From the NCBI GenBank assembly GCA_945865355.1, contig CAMBDN010000130.1, positions 1 to 7,131 of the forward strand: DNA of 7,131 bases. The letters are read 5' to 3'. Under the pieces are notes generated by a model, which made no database searches, was not told where the DNA came from, and saw nothing but the letters and a program-made list of their open reading frames with translations. Source of the DNA: Legionella genomosp. 1. Lineage in GTDB: Bacteria > Pseudomonadota > Gammaproteobacteria > Legionellales > Legionellaceae. A program made the position numbers and the translations under genes. Each line of letters begins with the position of its first letter. The stretch's first letter is position 1. This document shows, piece after piece, positions 1 through 5,676 of this stretch.

Positions 1-14
1 AAGTTAAACGACCC

Positions 15-31
15 AGACTATTTAATAGTCT
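15..31. repeat. Small perfect stem-loop (7-bp arms, 3-nt loop)
   Basis: AGACTAT at 15-21 is the reverse complement of ATAGTCT at 25-31, with loop TTA. It lies just before the terminator at 40-85, so it is probably part of the 3' untranslated region of a gene that ends left of the window. No T-run follows it directly, so by itself it is not a convincing terminator. It might add to RNA 3'-end structure or be chance. Confidence 0.4.
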
Positions 32-39
32 TGGCTGTT

Positions 40-85
40 AATTTGCTAGCAAATTTTAAACTTGCTAGCAAATTTTAGTTTTTTT
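40..85 (+). terminator. Intrinsic terminator of the upstream (off-window) transcription unit
   Basis: AATTTGCTAGCAA (40-52) pairs perfectly over 13 bp with TTGCTAGCAAATT (62-74) across a 9-nt loop. The stem is followed by TTAGTTTTTTT (75-85), the classical stem plus U-tract arrangement in the + direction. No T-tract exists on the other side, so it acts on + strand transcripts. Each arm contains the self-complementary TTGCTAGCAA, and the pair also forms a 16-bp direct repeat with a 19-bp period (43-58 and 62-77), so a double operator is an alternative reading. A possible TTG start at 62 lies inside this stem, which argues against starting the next gene there. Confidence 0.75.
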
Positions 86-111
86 GAAAAATCACATCGT
101 ATCTATCTAAT
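84..111 (+). promoter_or_regulatory. Candidate sigma-70 promoter for the DUF6969-like gene
   Basis: TTGAAA at 84-89 matches the -35 consensus at five of six bases. TCTAAT at 106-111 matches the -10 consensus at five of six, with a 16-bp spacer. Transcription would start near 118, only a few bases before the preferred ATG at 125, giving an almost leaderless mRNA. That fits the lack of a recognisable Shine-Dalgarno sequence there. The promoter begins right at the end of the preceding T-tract. Confidence 0.45.
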
Positions 112-124
112 TTTGAATATTCAT

Positions 125-844
125 ATGCATGAAGACACTCCATTTATACTCCCCACGCTGACGCCATGGCGAAAATCAAAAATGTTGAAATATGCTGAGC
201 AAGTCCTTACAGCTCAACAACAAATGCAAACGAAAAAAGGCAAGAACATTTTACATCATACCCTGCAGAAAAAGCGCCGACATATCAGCATGGACCATTA
301 TCCCAAAGGGGACCGCATTGATAAACAGACTGGGGCTCAATATTTCTATCATTGCCACCGCGAAAATCTAGAAATAGAAGAACATGGGCATTTCCATTGT
401 TTTTTGCGATATAAACACATTCCAAAACGAATTAAACCGACGCCCCTACCTGATTGGAAAGATTATTTAGATAATCCAATGACCCACATCGTTGCTATTT
501 CCATGGATCGCTATGGTCAGCCTATTCGTTTATTCACCGTTAATCGATGGGTAACATTCGAGATATGGTATGATGCAGAGCATATATCTAATTTTTTAAA
601 GCGTTATAAAATGACGCTAACAGACGACCCATATTGGCAACTTCTCGATGTATGGGTAGCAAGTATGCTACAACTTTTCTCACCGCAGATTGTTTGGCTA
701 CAGAACAAACGAGATGCGGTAATGAAACATCACCAGTTACAGAATCCCGACAACAATATCTATAAAGATCACGACATTGAGGAAATATCAGAAATTTCTA
801 TTGACGTAAAAAGTCAGATACAATGGATTATTGACGCGCCATAA
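125..844 (+). CDS. DUF6969-like histidine-rich protein of unknown function
   Basis: This is a 239-residue soluble protein with no signal peptide or membrane segment. From memory it resembles the uncharacterised DUF6969 family. Shared features are an N-terminal helix of the type LTPWRKSKMLKYAEQVL (about residues 12-28), then DHYPKGD (57-63), QYFYHCHR (72-79) and EHGHFHCFLR (86-95), followed by a hydrophobic HIVAISMD strand (121-128). The clustered His residues (76, 78, 87, 89, 91, 121) could bind a metal or form an active site, which is inference only. The reading frame is open back to a TTG at 62, but that lies inside a terminator stem. ATG 125 keeps the conserved N-terminal helix, whereas the later ATG at 182 would cut into it. 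It ends 51 bp before the cyclic-nucleotide-binding gene and may be co-transcribed with it. The biochemical role is unknown. Confidence 0.8.
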   Translation: MHEDTPFILPTLTPWRKSKMLKYAEQVLTAQQQMQTKKGKNILHHTLQKKRRHISMDHYPKGDRIDKQTGAQYFYHCHRENLEIEEHGHFHCFLRYKHIPKRIKPTPLPDWKDYLDNPMTHIVAISMDRYGQPIRLFTVNRWVTFEIWYDAEHISNFLKRYKMTLTDDPYWQLLDVWVASMLQLFSPQIVWLQNKRDAVMKHHQLQNPDNNIYKDHDIEEISEISIDVKSQIQWIIDAP

Positions 845-895
845 GGCAACATAAGTTATGCGTCGATGTTTCGCCAAATTCCTTAAGGACAATGA

Positions 896-1345
896 ATGAT
901 GGATCATTTAAACAACACGCCACAACTCGATATTCCCAGCATACTCAGCCATACATCGATTTTTTCAGGGATTGGCTTTCATGAACTGCATTTGCTCACC
1001 AGTAAATGTGTCCTTAGGTCTTACAACAGTGAAGAGATAGTAATAGAACAAGGTGAGGTGGGAGATACACTCTATATAATTATTAAAGGTAGAGTGACCG
1101 TATCAGTGAATACCAGGTCGCAAGGCATGATGCGCGTAGATACTTTAGGATCTGGCGATGTATTTGGTGAAATTGCCATCTTAAGAAATATTCCAAGAAC
1201 TGCCCGTATTACTACAGAAACACCCTGCACGTTCCTAACCATCACGGCTAAAAGTTTTTTAGAAATGTACCAATATTTCCCACCAGAGTCTCGCAATAAT
1301 ATTCAATTAATTGTCGCGAAACGTTTGGCACTTAACCCCTCTTAG
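896..1345 (+). CDS. Stand-alone cyclic nucleotide-binding domain protein
   Basis: This 149-residue protein consists of little more than one cNMP-binding (CRP/PKA-R type) beta-barrel. Residues about 16-40 match the lead-in helix region (ILSHTSIFSGIGFHELHLL). Residues 46-71 form the first strands, with the typical EQGEVGDTLYIIIKGRVTV. Residues 87-105 are the phosphate-binding cassette GDVFGEIAILRNIPRTARI. It keeps the glutamate (E92) and arginine (R101) that in PKA and CRP contact the ribose and cyclic phosphate, so cAMP or cGMP binding is plausible. There is no DNA-binding helix-turn-helix, kinase or channel domain, so it would have to act through a partner. AAGGA (885-889) lies 6 nt before ATG 896; a second ATG follows immediately at 899. 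There is no in-frame fusion to neighbours. Confidence 0.85.
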   Translation: MMDHLNNTPQLDIPSILSHTSIFSGIGFHELHLLTSKCVLRSYNSEEIVIEQGEVGDTLYIIIKGRVTVSVNTRSQGMMRVDTLGSGDVFGEIAILRNIPRTARITTETPCTFLTITAKSFLEMYQYFPPESRNNIQLIVAKRLALNPS

Positions 1346-1442
1346 TAATGATCGAATGGCTAAAGAAATTTTCTACCGTTTGAGCTGAGCTGCAAAGGAG
1401 CCTTAACTTAGTTATTTGGCCCTGCTCCAGATTTACTTGCAC

Positions 1443-1472
1443 TTGAACATAGCAATGTTTTATCCTTATAAA
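1443..1472 (+). promoter_or_regulatory. Candidate promoter of the phoH-ybeY-corC-cpxRA operon
   Basis: TTGAAC (1443-1448) and TATAAA (1467-1472) form a sigma-70-like pair with an 18-bp spacer; the -10 matches five of six bases. Transcription would begin near 1479, leaving a leader of about 95 nt before phoH. The same stretch also reads CTTGAA (1442-1447) followed 16 nt later by CCTTATAA, weakly similar to a heat-shock sigma-32 promoter. The E. coli ybeZYX operon is heat-shock controlled, so this alternative is worth noting but is not demonstrated. Confidence 0.4.
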
Positions 1473-1477
1473 ACATT
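1454..1477. promoter_or_regulatory. Perfect 24-bp inverted repeat overlapping the phoH promoter
   Basis: AATGTTTTAT (1454-1463) and ATAAAACATT (1468-1477) are exact reverse complements around CCTT. The repeat covers the spacer and the -10 box of the candidate operon promoter, where a repressor operator would be expected. It is AT-rich and has no U-tract after it (AATACATTT follows), so a terminator is less likely. The regulator is unknown, and I see no CpxR-type GTAAA tandem here. Confidence 0.5.
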
Positions 1478-1575
1478 AATACATTTACTTAAACCTAAAA
1501 ACCCCAGTCTAGTCATAACTTAAGCGACTATTGAGCTGATTTTTCAGGTTAAAACACTGAGCAATACACTTTTTA

Positions 1576-2241
1576 ATGACAAACCATCTCAAATTAACAC
1601 GCAAAACCATCAGTGCTCGAAACACTAAGCAAGACGACTACTTAAAAAGTATTGATAACTTTGACCTTACTTTTGCCGTTGGTCCAGCAGGTACTGGAAA
1701 GACTTATCTCGCCGTAGCTAAAGCCATTCAATCTTTTGAAAAAGGGGAAGTACAGCGTTTGGTTTTTGTACGCCCTGCTGTTGAGGCTGGTGAAAAGTTA
1801 GGCTTCCTACCCGGCGATTTAGTGGAAAAAGTACTACCCTATCTGCGACCCATATATGATGCTTTATATGAAATGATCGGTTTTAAAGAGACCCAAAAAC
1901 TCATCCAAACCGACGTCATTGAAGTACTCCCTCTGGCTTTTATGCGTGGTCGTACCTTAAATGAGGCTTTTATTATTCTTGATGAAGCACAAAATGCGAC
2001 GATCATGCAGATGAAAATGTTTTTAACGCGTATTGGTTTTGGGTCTAAAACGGTTGTAACAGGCGACATGACACAAGTTGATTTACCGAAGGGAACCGAC
2101 TCAGGTCTTGCCCATGCTGTAAAACTACTCGCACCGATTGATGGAATTAGCATCAATCAGTTCACAAGCCGTGAAGTGGTAAGACACCCCTTGGTCGCGA
2201 AAATTATTGACTGCTCCGATACGATGGATCAGAAAAAATGA
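1576..2241 (+). CDS. phoH: PhoH-like ATPase (YbeZ family), short form
   Basis: This predicted cytoplasmic P-loop NTPase of the PhoH/YbeZ family acts with the YbeY ribonuclease in RNA and ribosome maturation in known systems. Walker A is GPAGTGKT (residues 36-43). The family block RPAVEAGEKLGFLPGDL lies at 66-82, YLRPIYDAL at 89-97, MRGRTLN at 123-129, and Walker B with FIILDEAQN at 132-140. MKMFLTRIGF, TGDMTQVDLP and the final VVRHPLVAKI match the family to its end. It has 221 residues against about 346 in E. coli YbeZ, and the N-terminal domain of roughly 110 residues is absent. The frame is closed by a stop at 1558, so no upstream extension is possible. The start at ATG 1576 has no good Shine-Dalgarno sequence. 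Its stop overlaps the ybeY start (ATGA), implying translational coupling. Confidence 0.92.
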   Translation: MTNHLKLTRKTISARNTKQDDYLKSIDNFDLTFAVGPAGTGKTYLAVAKAIQSFEKGEVQRLVFVRPAVEAGEKLGFLPGDLVEKVLPYLRPIYDALYEMIGFKETQKLIQTDVIEVLPLAFMRGRTLNEAFIILDEAQNATIMQMKMFLTRIGFGSKTVVTGDMTQVDLPKGTDSGLAHAVKLLAPIDGISINQFTSREVVRHPLVAKIIDCSDTMDQKK

Positions 2242-2711
2242 GTTATCACATTGACATCCAGCACGCATCTGAAGACATTATTCCTATCACGGATGAGCGC
2301 TTGCGCCACTGGGCGCTACAAACACTGACACCTTACCGTGAAAGTGCCGAATTGACGATTCGTTTTGTTGATGCCAACGAAATGACACACCTCAACAACG
2401 TATATCGTAAAAAAAACAAAGTAACCAATGTACTCGCGTTTCCTGCTACTTACCCTGATGCCATTGACTTGGAGTACCCTTTACTAGGGGATGTAATCAT
2501 TTGCCCGGCTGTTTTAAGGCAAGAAAGCGTCGACTTATCGACGACATTAGAAGCGCATTGGGCGCATATTGTTATGCATGGCATCCTGCATCTATTGGGC
2601 TATGATCATATTAAAGATGAAGACGCGATGGTCATGCAAACAATCGAAATAAAATTGCTTTTTGAACTTGGCTTTGATAATCCCTACACCGATCGAGGAA
2701 ATACAGATTGA
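2238..2711 (+). CDS. ybeY: Endoribonuclease YbeY, rRNA maturation factor
   Basis: This 157-residue cytoplasmic zinc-dependent endoribonuclease family member is needed for 16S rRNA 3'-end maturation and ribosome quality control in known bacteria. The zinc motif is HGILHLLGYDH, with H114, H118 and H124 as the three ligands. Upstream, the conserved YRKKNKVTNVLAFP (residues 56-69) includes the family Arg (R57), and LLGDVIIC (82-89) forms the typical strand. Its length is normal (E. coli 155). The ATG overlaps the phoH stop (ATGA), and its own stop overlaps the TTG start of corC (TTGA), so the three proteins are probably made in a coupled way. The product name is very secure. Confidence 0.95.
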   Translation: MSYHIDIQHASEDIIPITDERLRHWALQTLTPYRESAELTIRFVDANEMTHLNNVYRKKNKVTNVLAFPATYPDAIDLEYPLLGDVIICPAVLRQESVDLSTTLEAHWAHIVMHGILHLLGYDHIKDEDAMVMQTIEIKLLFELGFDNPYTDRGNTD

Positions 2712-3568
2712 ACAAAGATGAGGATGGCAGTTCGTGGTTTATGCGGTTAAAGCATTTTCTGCAGGTTGAACCGCAGAACAAAGACGAACTGATTAGCTTA
2801 TTAAGAGATGCGCACATTCGGTCTCTTATTGATTCTGAAACACTTGCAATGATTGAAGGCGTCATTTTATTTTCGCAAATGCAAGTCAGAGACATCATGC
2901 TCCCTAAAAAGCAAATGACCTGTATAGAGCAAAACGCTGAGCTGAAAGAAGTGATTGAAATTGTTTCTCAATCGGGTCACTCTCGCTTTCCGGTAACTGA
3001 TAATAAAAACGACGTTGTTGGTATTTTGCATGCAAAAGATCTTTTACGTTTTCAGACTCAAGAAAACACGTCTTATGATTTACTCGATATTGTACGGCAG
3101 GCTACTTTTGTACCCGAAAGTAAGCGTCTAGATTTATTACTCAGTGAATTTCGCTGCAACCGTAATCATATGGCCATTGTCGTAGATGAATATGGTGCAA
3201 CCGCTGGATTTGTTACTTTGGAAGATATTATTGAGCAGATTATAGGCGACATCGAGGATGAATTCGATATTGATGAAGAGGCTTATATTAAGGCACATGG
3301 GGATACCCATTATATGATTAAAGCCCATACGCCTATTGATGAGTTTAATGAGCAATTGCAAGCCAACTTTAATGATGCGTCGTATGATACGATTGGTGGA
3401 ATCGTCATGAACAATTTTGGCCACTTACCTAAACGAGGAGAAGTGATTACAATAGATCAATTTGAATTTAAAGTGATTAACGCTGATGCAAGACATATCA
3501 AATTACTAGAATGCATTGACGTACGGCCAATTCAACATAGAAAACCCCATAGGAAACCCGGTGCATGA
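2708..3568 (+). CDS. corC: CorC/YbeX-type CBS-domain protein
   Basis: This 286-residue soluble protein has the CorC architecture. A family N-terminal stretch, EPQNKDELISLLRDA (21-35), is followed by the junction motif VRDIMLPKKQM (60-70). CBS domain 1 covers about 64-120, CBS domain 2 about 128-185 (ESKRLDLLLSEFRCNRNHMAIVVDEYG is at its core), an acidic linker GDIEDEFDIDEE follows (180-191), and the C-terminal CorC_HlyC domain spans about 200-272 with DTIGGIVMNNFGHLPKRGE. There is no membrane domain, so this is the CorC and not the CNNM/HlyC-like membrane form. Known members are tied to Mg/Co efflux and, as YbeX, to ribosome maturation. The start is TTG 2708, with GAGGA at 2695-2699 (8-nt spacing), overlapping the ybeY stop. 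The first in-frame ATG (2741) would lose 11 residues and has no comparable ribosome binding site. Confidence 0.93.
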   Translation: MNKDEDGSSWFMRLKHFLQVEPQNKDELISLLRDAHIRSLIDSETLAMIEGVILFSQMQVRDIMLPKKQMTCIEQNAELKEVIEIVSQSGHSRFPVTDNKNDVVGILHAKDLLRFQTQENTSYDLLDIVRQATFVPESKRLDLLLSEFRCNRNHMAIVVDEYGATAGFVTLEDIIEQIIGDIEDEFDIDEEAYIKAHGDTHYMIKAHTPIDEFNEQLQANFNDASYDTIGGIVMNNFGHLPKRGEVITIDQFEFKVINADARHIKLLECIDVRPIQHRKPHRKPGA

Positions 3569-4245
3569 ACAGCCATATCTTGATTATCGATGACGATACG
3601 GAGCTAACTGATCTTCTCGTACAGTATTTAGTACCCGAGGGATTTACTGTGAGCTGTATGCACGATGGAGAAAGTGGTGTAAAGAAGGCGCTTAACCAAC
3701 CATTTGATGCCATTATTCTTGATGTGATGTTACCTAAACTAAATGGTTTTGAGGTATTAAAAGCCATTCGTGAACACTTAGACGTCCCAGTGCTCATGCT
3801 CACCGCTCGTGGTGATGATATTGACCGCATCGTTGGGCTTGAGATTGGTGCTGACGACTATTTACCTAAACCATGTAACCCTCGCGAACTAGTAGCACGA
3901 CTCAGAGCGATTTTGCGTCGCTCACAGAAATTACCCATACACAAACCCATTATCGAGCATCACGATATTGTTGTTGATTGCTCAAAACGACTCGTAACAC
4001 TGACCGGTATTGAATTAGAATTAACCAATGCTGAATTTAATATTCTTGAGATGCTTCTCAAATCACCAGGACAGGCATTTTCCAAAGAAGAATTAACGGA
4101 ATATGCTCTTGGTCGTAAATATACCGCCTATGATCGCAGTATCGATGTCCATATTAGTAACCTACGAAACAAACTAGGTGAAGATAGCACTGGAGAAGTC
4201 ATCGTCAAAACAGTGCGTGGCTTTGGCTATATGATTAATGCGTAA
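3565..4245 (+). CDS. cpxR: CpxR-like OmpR/PhoB-family response regulator
   Basis: This 226-residue DNA-binding response regulator starts with a receiver domain (about 1-115). It has the acidic pocket DDD (9-11), phospho-acceptor D53 in LDVMLPK, switch T79 in LTARG and the conserved K101. The winged-helix output domain (about 128-224) carries LTNAEFNILEMLL and the recognition region SIDVHISNLRNKLGE, ending KTVRGFGYMI. Several stretches match E. coli CpxR closely: MLTARG..DR..GLE.GADDYLPKP, RELVAR.RAILRRS, and DRSIDVHISNLR. One oddity is C103 where the KPF motif normally has Phe. The start is ATG 3565, with AGGA at 3551-3554, overlapping the corC stop (ATGA), so it is translated from the corC transcript. 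It ends in tandem TAA codons. The partner kinase is the next gene. Confidence 0.92.
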   Translation: MNSHILIIDDDTELTDLLVQYLVPEGFTVSCMHDGESGVKKALNQPFDAIILDVMLPKLNGFEVLKAIREHLDVPVLMLTARGDDIDRIVGLEIGADDYLPKPCNPRELVARLRAILRRSQKLPIHKPIIEHHDIVVDCSKRLVTLTGIELELTNAEFNILEMLLKSPGQAFSKEELTEYALGRKYTAYDRSIDVHISNLRNKLGEDSTGEVIVKTVRGFGYMINA

Positions 4246-4267
4246 TAACTACTCGGAGGATCGAATT

Positions 4268-4288
4268 GTGAGTAGCTGCAATGCGTAA
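4268..4288 (+). other. Overlapping 6-codon micro-ORF at the cpxA start (possible coupling leader)
   Basis: GGAGGA (4255-4260) is the best ribosome binding site in this gap, but it lies 20 nt before the cpxA ATG (4281), which is too far for ordinary use. It is 7 nt before a GTG at 4268 that opens GTG AGT AGC TGC AAT GCG TAA. This frame ends at 4288, five bases after the cpxA ATG triplet (4281-4283). Ribosomes ending there could re-initiate at cpxA. A TTG-TGA start-stop pair also sits at 4266-4271, in frame with cpxA. The frame and spacing are seen directly; its translation is inferred. Confidence 0.4.
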
Positions 4289-5645
4289 ATTATATTGGAA
4301 AATTTTTCTTTCCTTTTGGCTCGCAACCATCCTCATTATCGTGACCACCGCCTGGGTAACCAGTGAAATAGCTCAAAAATCATCCACACCTGCCCGAGAA
4401 AGAGAGTTTATGGACAGCTATGCCAATGCTGCTGTCACCACTTTTGAAGCAGGTCAGCGTGAAGCGCTCATCAAGTGGTTAGATAAAACAGAGTTAAGCA
4501 AACACATGCATCTGTTTCTACTAACACAACATGGTGATATTATTGGCAATCAAGTTGCCCCCCCTATAGTGAAACAAATATCGTCGCATTTTGTTGATGA
4601 TCAATTAGATGATGGAATATATAAATCAGGGCATCTCATCGTCAGCCATGAAATACTGTCAACGTCTGGCGTCGCCTATCGACTTGCCGCTGTTAGCGAA
4701 AAACCGCTGTTACATTTTGTACAAATTCCATGGGCTGGACTAACGTTACGACTGCTGATTGCTATTTTTATCAGTGGACTCATCTGCTATATGTTATCGA
4801 TTTACCTGACCAAACCATTACGCTCCCTGCGTTTAGCGGCAATTTCACTGGCTACTGGAAATTTAAATACTCGAGTTGGGCGTTTTGCCGGGCACAACAG
4901 CGATGAAATTGCTGAACTGAGTTACGAGTTTGACTCAATGGCCGAGCAATTGGAAACATTAATAAAATCAAAGCAACGGTTATTGCAGGACATTTCACAT
5001 GAGTTACGATCGCCACTTGCTCGCTTACAAATTGCCATAGAATTAGGCAGACAAAAAAGTGGCCATTTAGCAGCAATTGAATTTGAGCGTATGGAAACTG
5101 AATGCATCCGACTCAATACCTTAATCGGTGAAGCGCTTGATTTCGCTCGCCTGGACAAATCAACCAACACACTAAAAAAAATACCAGTCGATCTACCAGC
5201 GCTACTGTCCGGTATTATCAAAGATGCGAATTATGAATTTGGTAAGAATATTCCTCGTGTTATCGTTAATAAAATAGACGCCTGTCAGCTTATGTTAGAT
5301 GAACGATTAATCCACCGAGCCATTGAAAACATCTTACGCAATGCCTTACGATACTCTCCACCAGACAAAGTTGTCGTTATTTCTTTGCATCACGACGTGG
5401 CAAAAAAACTTGTGATTATTGACATCGAAGACAATGGTCCAGGTGTACCAGAGGATCAATTAACCAAAATTTTTAATCCGTTTTATCGTGTAGACACGGC
5501 TAGAGAGAAAAAAGCAGGAGGGTATGGGCTGGGTTTAGCCATAGCAAAAAAAGCGATTGAATTACATGAAGGAGAAGTACAAACTAGCAACCGTACACAG
5601 GGAGGATTATTGGTGAGAATCATATTACCATGCGCAACATCCTGA
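4281..5645 (+). CDS. cpxA: CpxA-like envelope-stress sensor histidine kinase
   Basis: This 454-residue inner-membrane sensor kinase is almost the same length as E. coli CpxA (457). Membrane segment 1 is about 8-27, a periplasmic sensor region of about 120 residues follows (28-150), and membrane segment 2 is about 152-176. HAMP covers about 176-230, with LTKPLRSLRLAAISLATGNLN at its start. The dimerisation/phosphoacceptor domain has H240 in ISHELRSPLARL, the signature of the CpxA group. The ATPase domain shows the N box (ENILRNALRYSP; N350, N354), the G1 box DNGPGVP (384-390), an F box (IFNPFYRVD) and the G2 box GYGLGLA (414-420). It phosphorylates, and probably also dephosphorylates, the neighbouring CpxR. 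A stop at 4269 in frame fixes ATG 4281 as the start despite the distant Shine-Dalgarno sequence. No cpxP is present in the window. Confidence 0.92.
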   Translation: MRKLYWKIFLSFWLATILIIVTTAWVTSEIAQKSSTPAREREFMDSYANAAVTTFEAGQREALIKWLDKTELSKHMHLFLLTQHGDIIGNQVAPPIVKQISSHFVDDQLDDGIYKSGHLIVSHEILSTSGVAYRLAAVSEKPLLHFVQIPWAGLTLRLLIAIFISGLICYMLSIYLTKPLRSLRLAAISLATGNLNTRVGRFAGHNSDEIAELSYEFDSMAEQLETLIKSKQRLLQDISHELRSPLARLQIAIELGRQKSGHLAAIEFERMETECIRLNTLIGEALDFARLDKSTNTLKKIPVDLPALLSGIIKDANYEFGKNIPRVIVNKIDACQLMLDERLIHRAIENILRNALRYSPPDKVVVISLHHDVAKKLVIIDIEDNGPGVPEDQLTKIFNPFYRVDTAREKKAGGYGLGLAIAKKAIELHEGEVQTSNRTQGGLLVRIILPCATS

Positions 5646-5676
5646 ATAATAATCAGAATAAATCTAGGATTGGATT

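Larger units (their letters stand above)
1346..1575 (+). other. 230-bp intergenic leader upstream of phoH
   Basis: No convincing gene lies here. The two tiny frames starting at ATG 1348 and ATG 1356 have about ten codons each and no ribosome binding site. No clear T-tract terminator for the preceding gene is visible; a weak GGAGC/GCTCC pairing (1397-1401 with 1424-1428) has no U-run. The region holds the promoter and palindrome listed separately, then about 95 nt of 5' leader. The leader can form small hairpins, for example CTGA/TCAG at 1536-1547. I looked here for a decayed PhoH N-terminal domain and did not see one; the phoH frame has a stop at 1558-1560. Confidence 0.55.

Noticed and set aside
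62..124. TTG start at 62 giving a 260-residue version of the first protein
   Set aside because: The TTG lies inside the terminator stem and upstream of the likely promoter, has no ribosome binding site, and the added residues do not match the protein family as I remember it.
1348..1388. Two tiny frames of about ten codons after the cNMP-binding gene
   Set aside because: They have no ribosome binding site and are too short to support; chance frames of this size are expected.
1431..1490. Repeated ATTTACTT (1431-1438 and 1483-1490) as a CpxR binding site
   Set aside because: The known CpxR box needs two GTAAA units a few bases apart; these are 52 bp apart.
2528..2543. CGTCGA/TCGACG inverted repeat inside ybeY
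   Set aside because: It lies within well-conserved coding sequence and is short enough to arise by chance.
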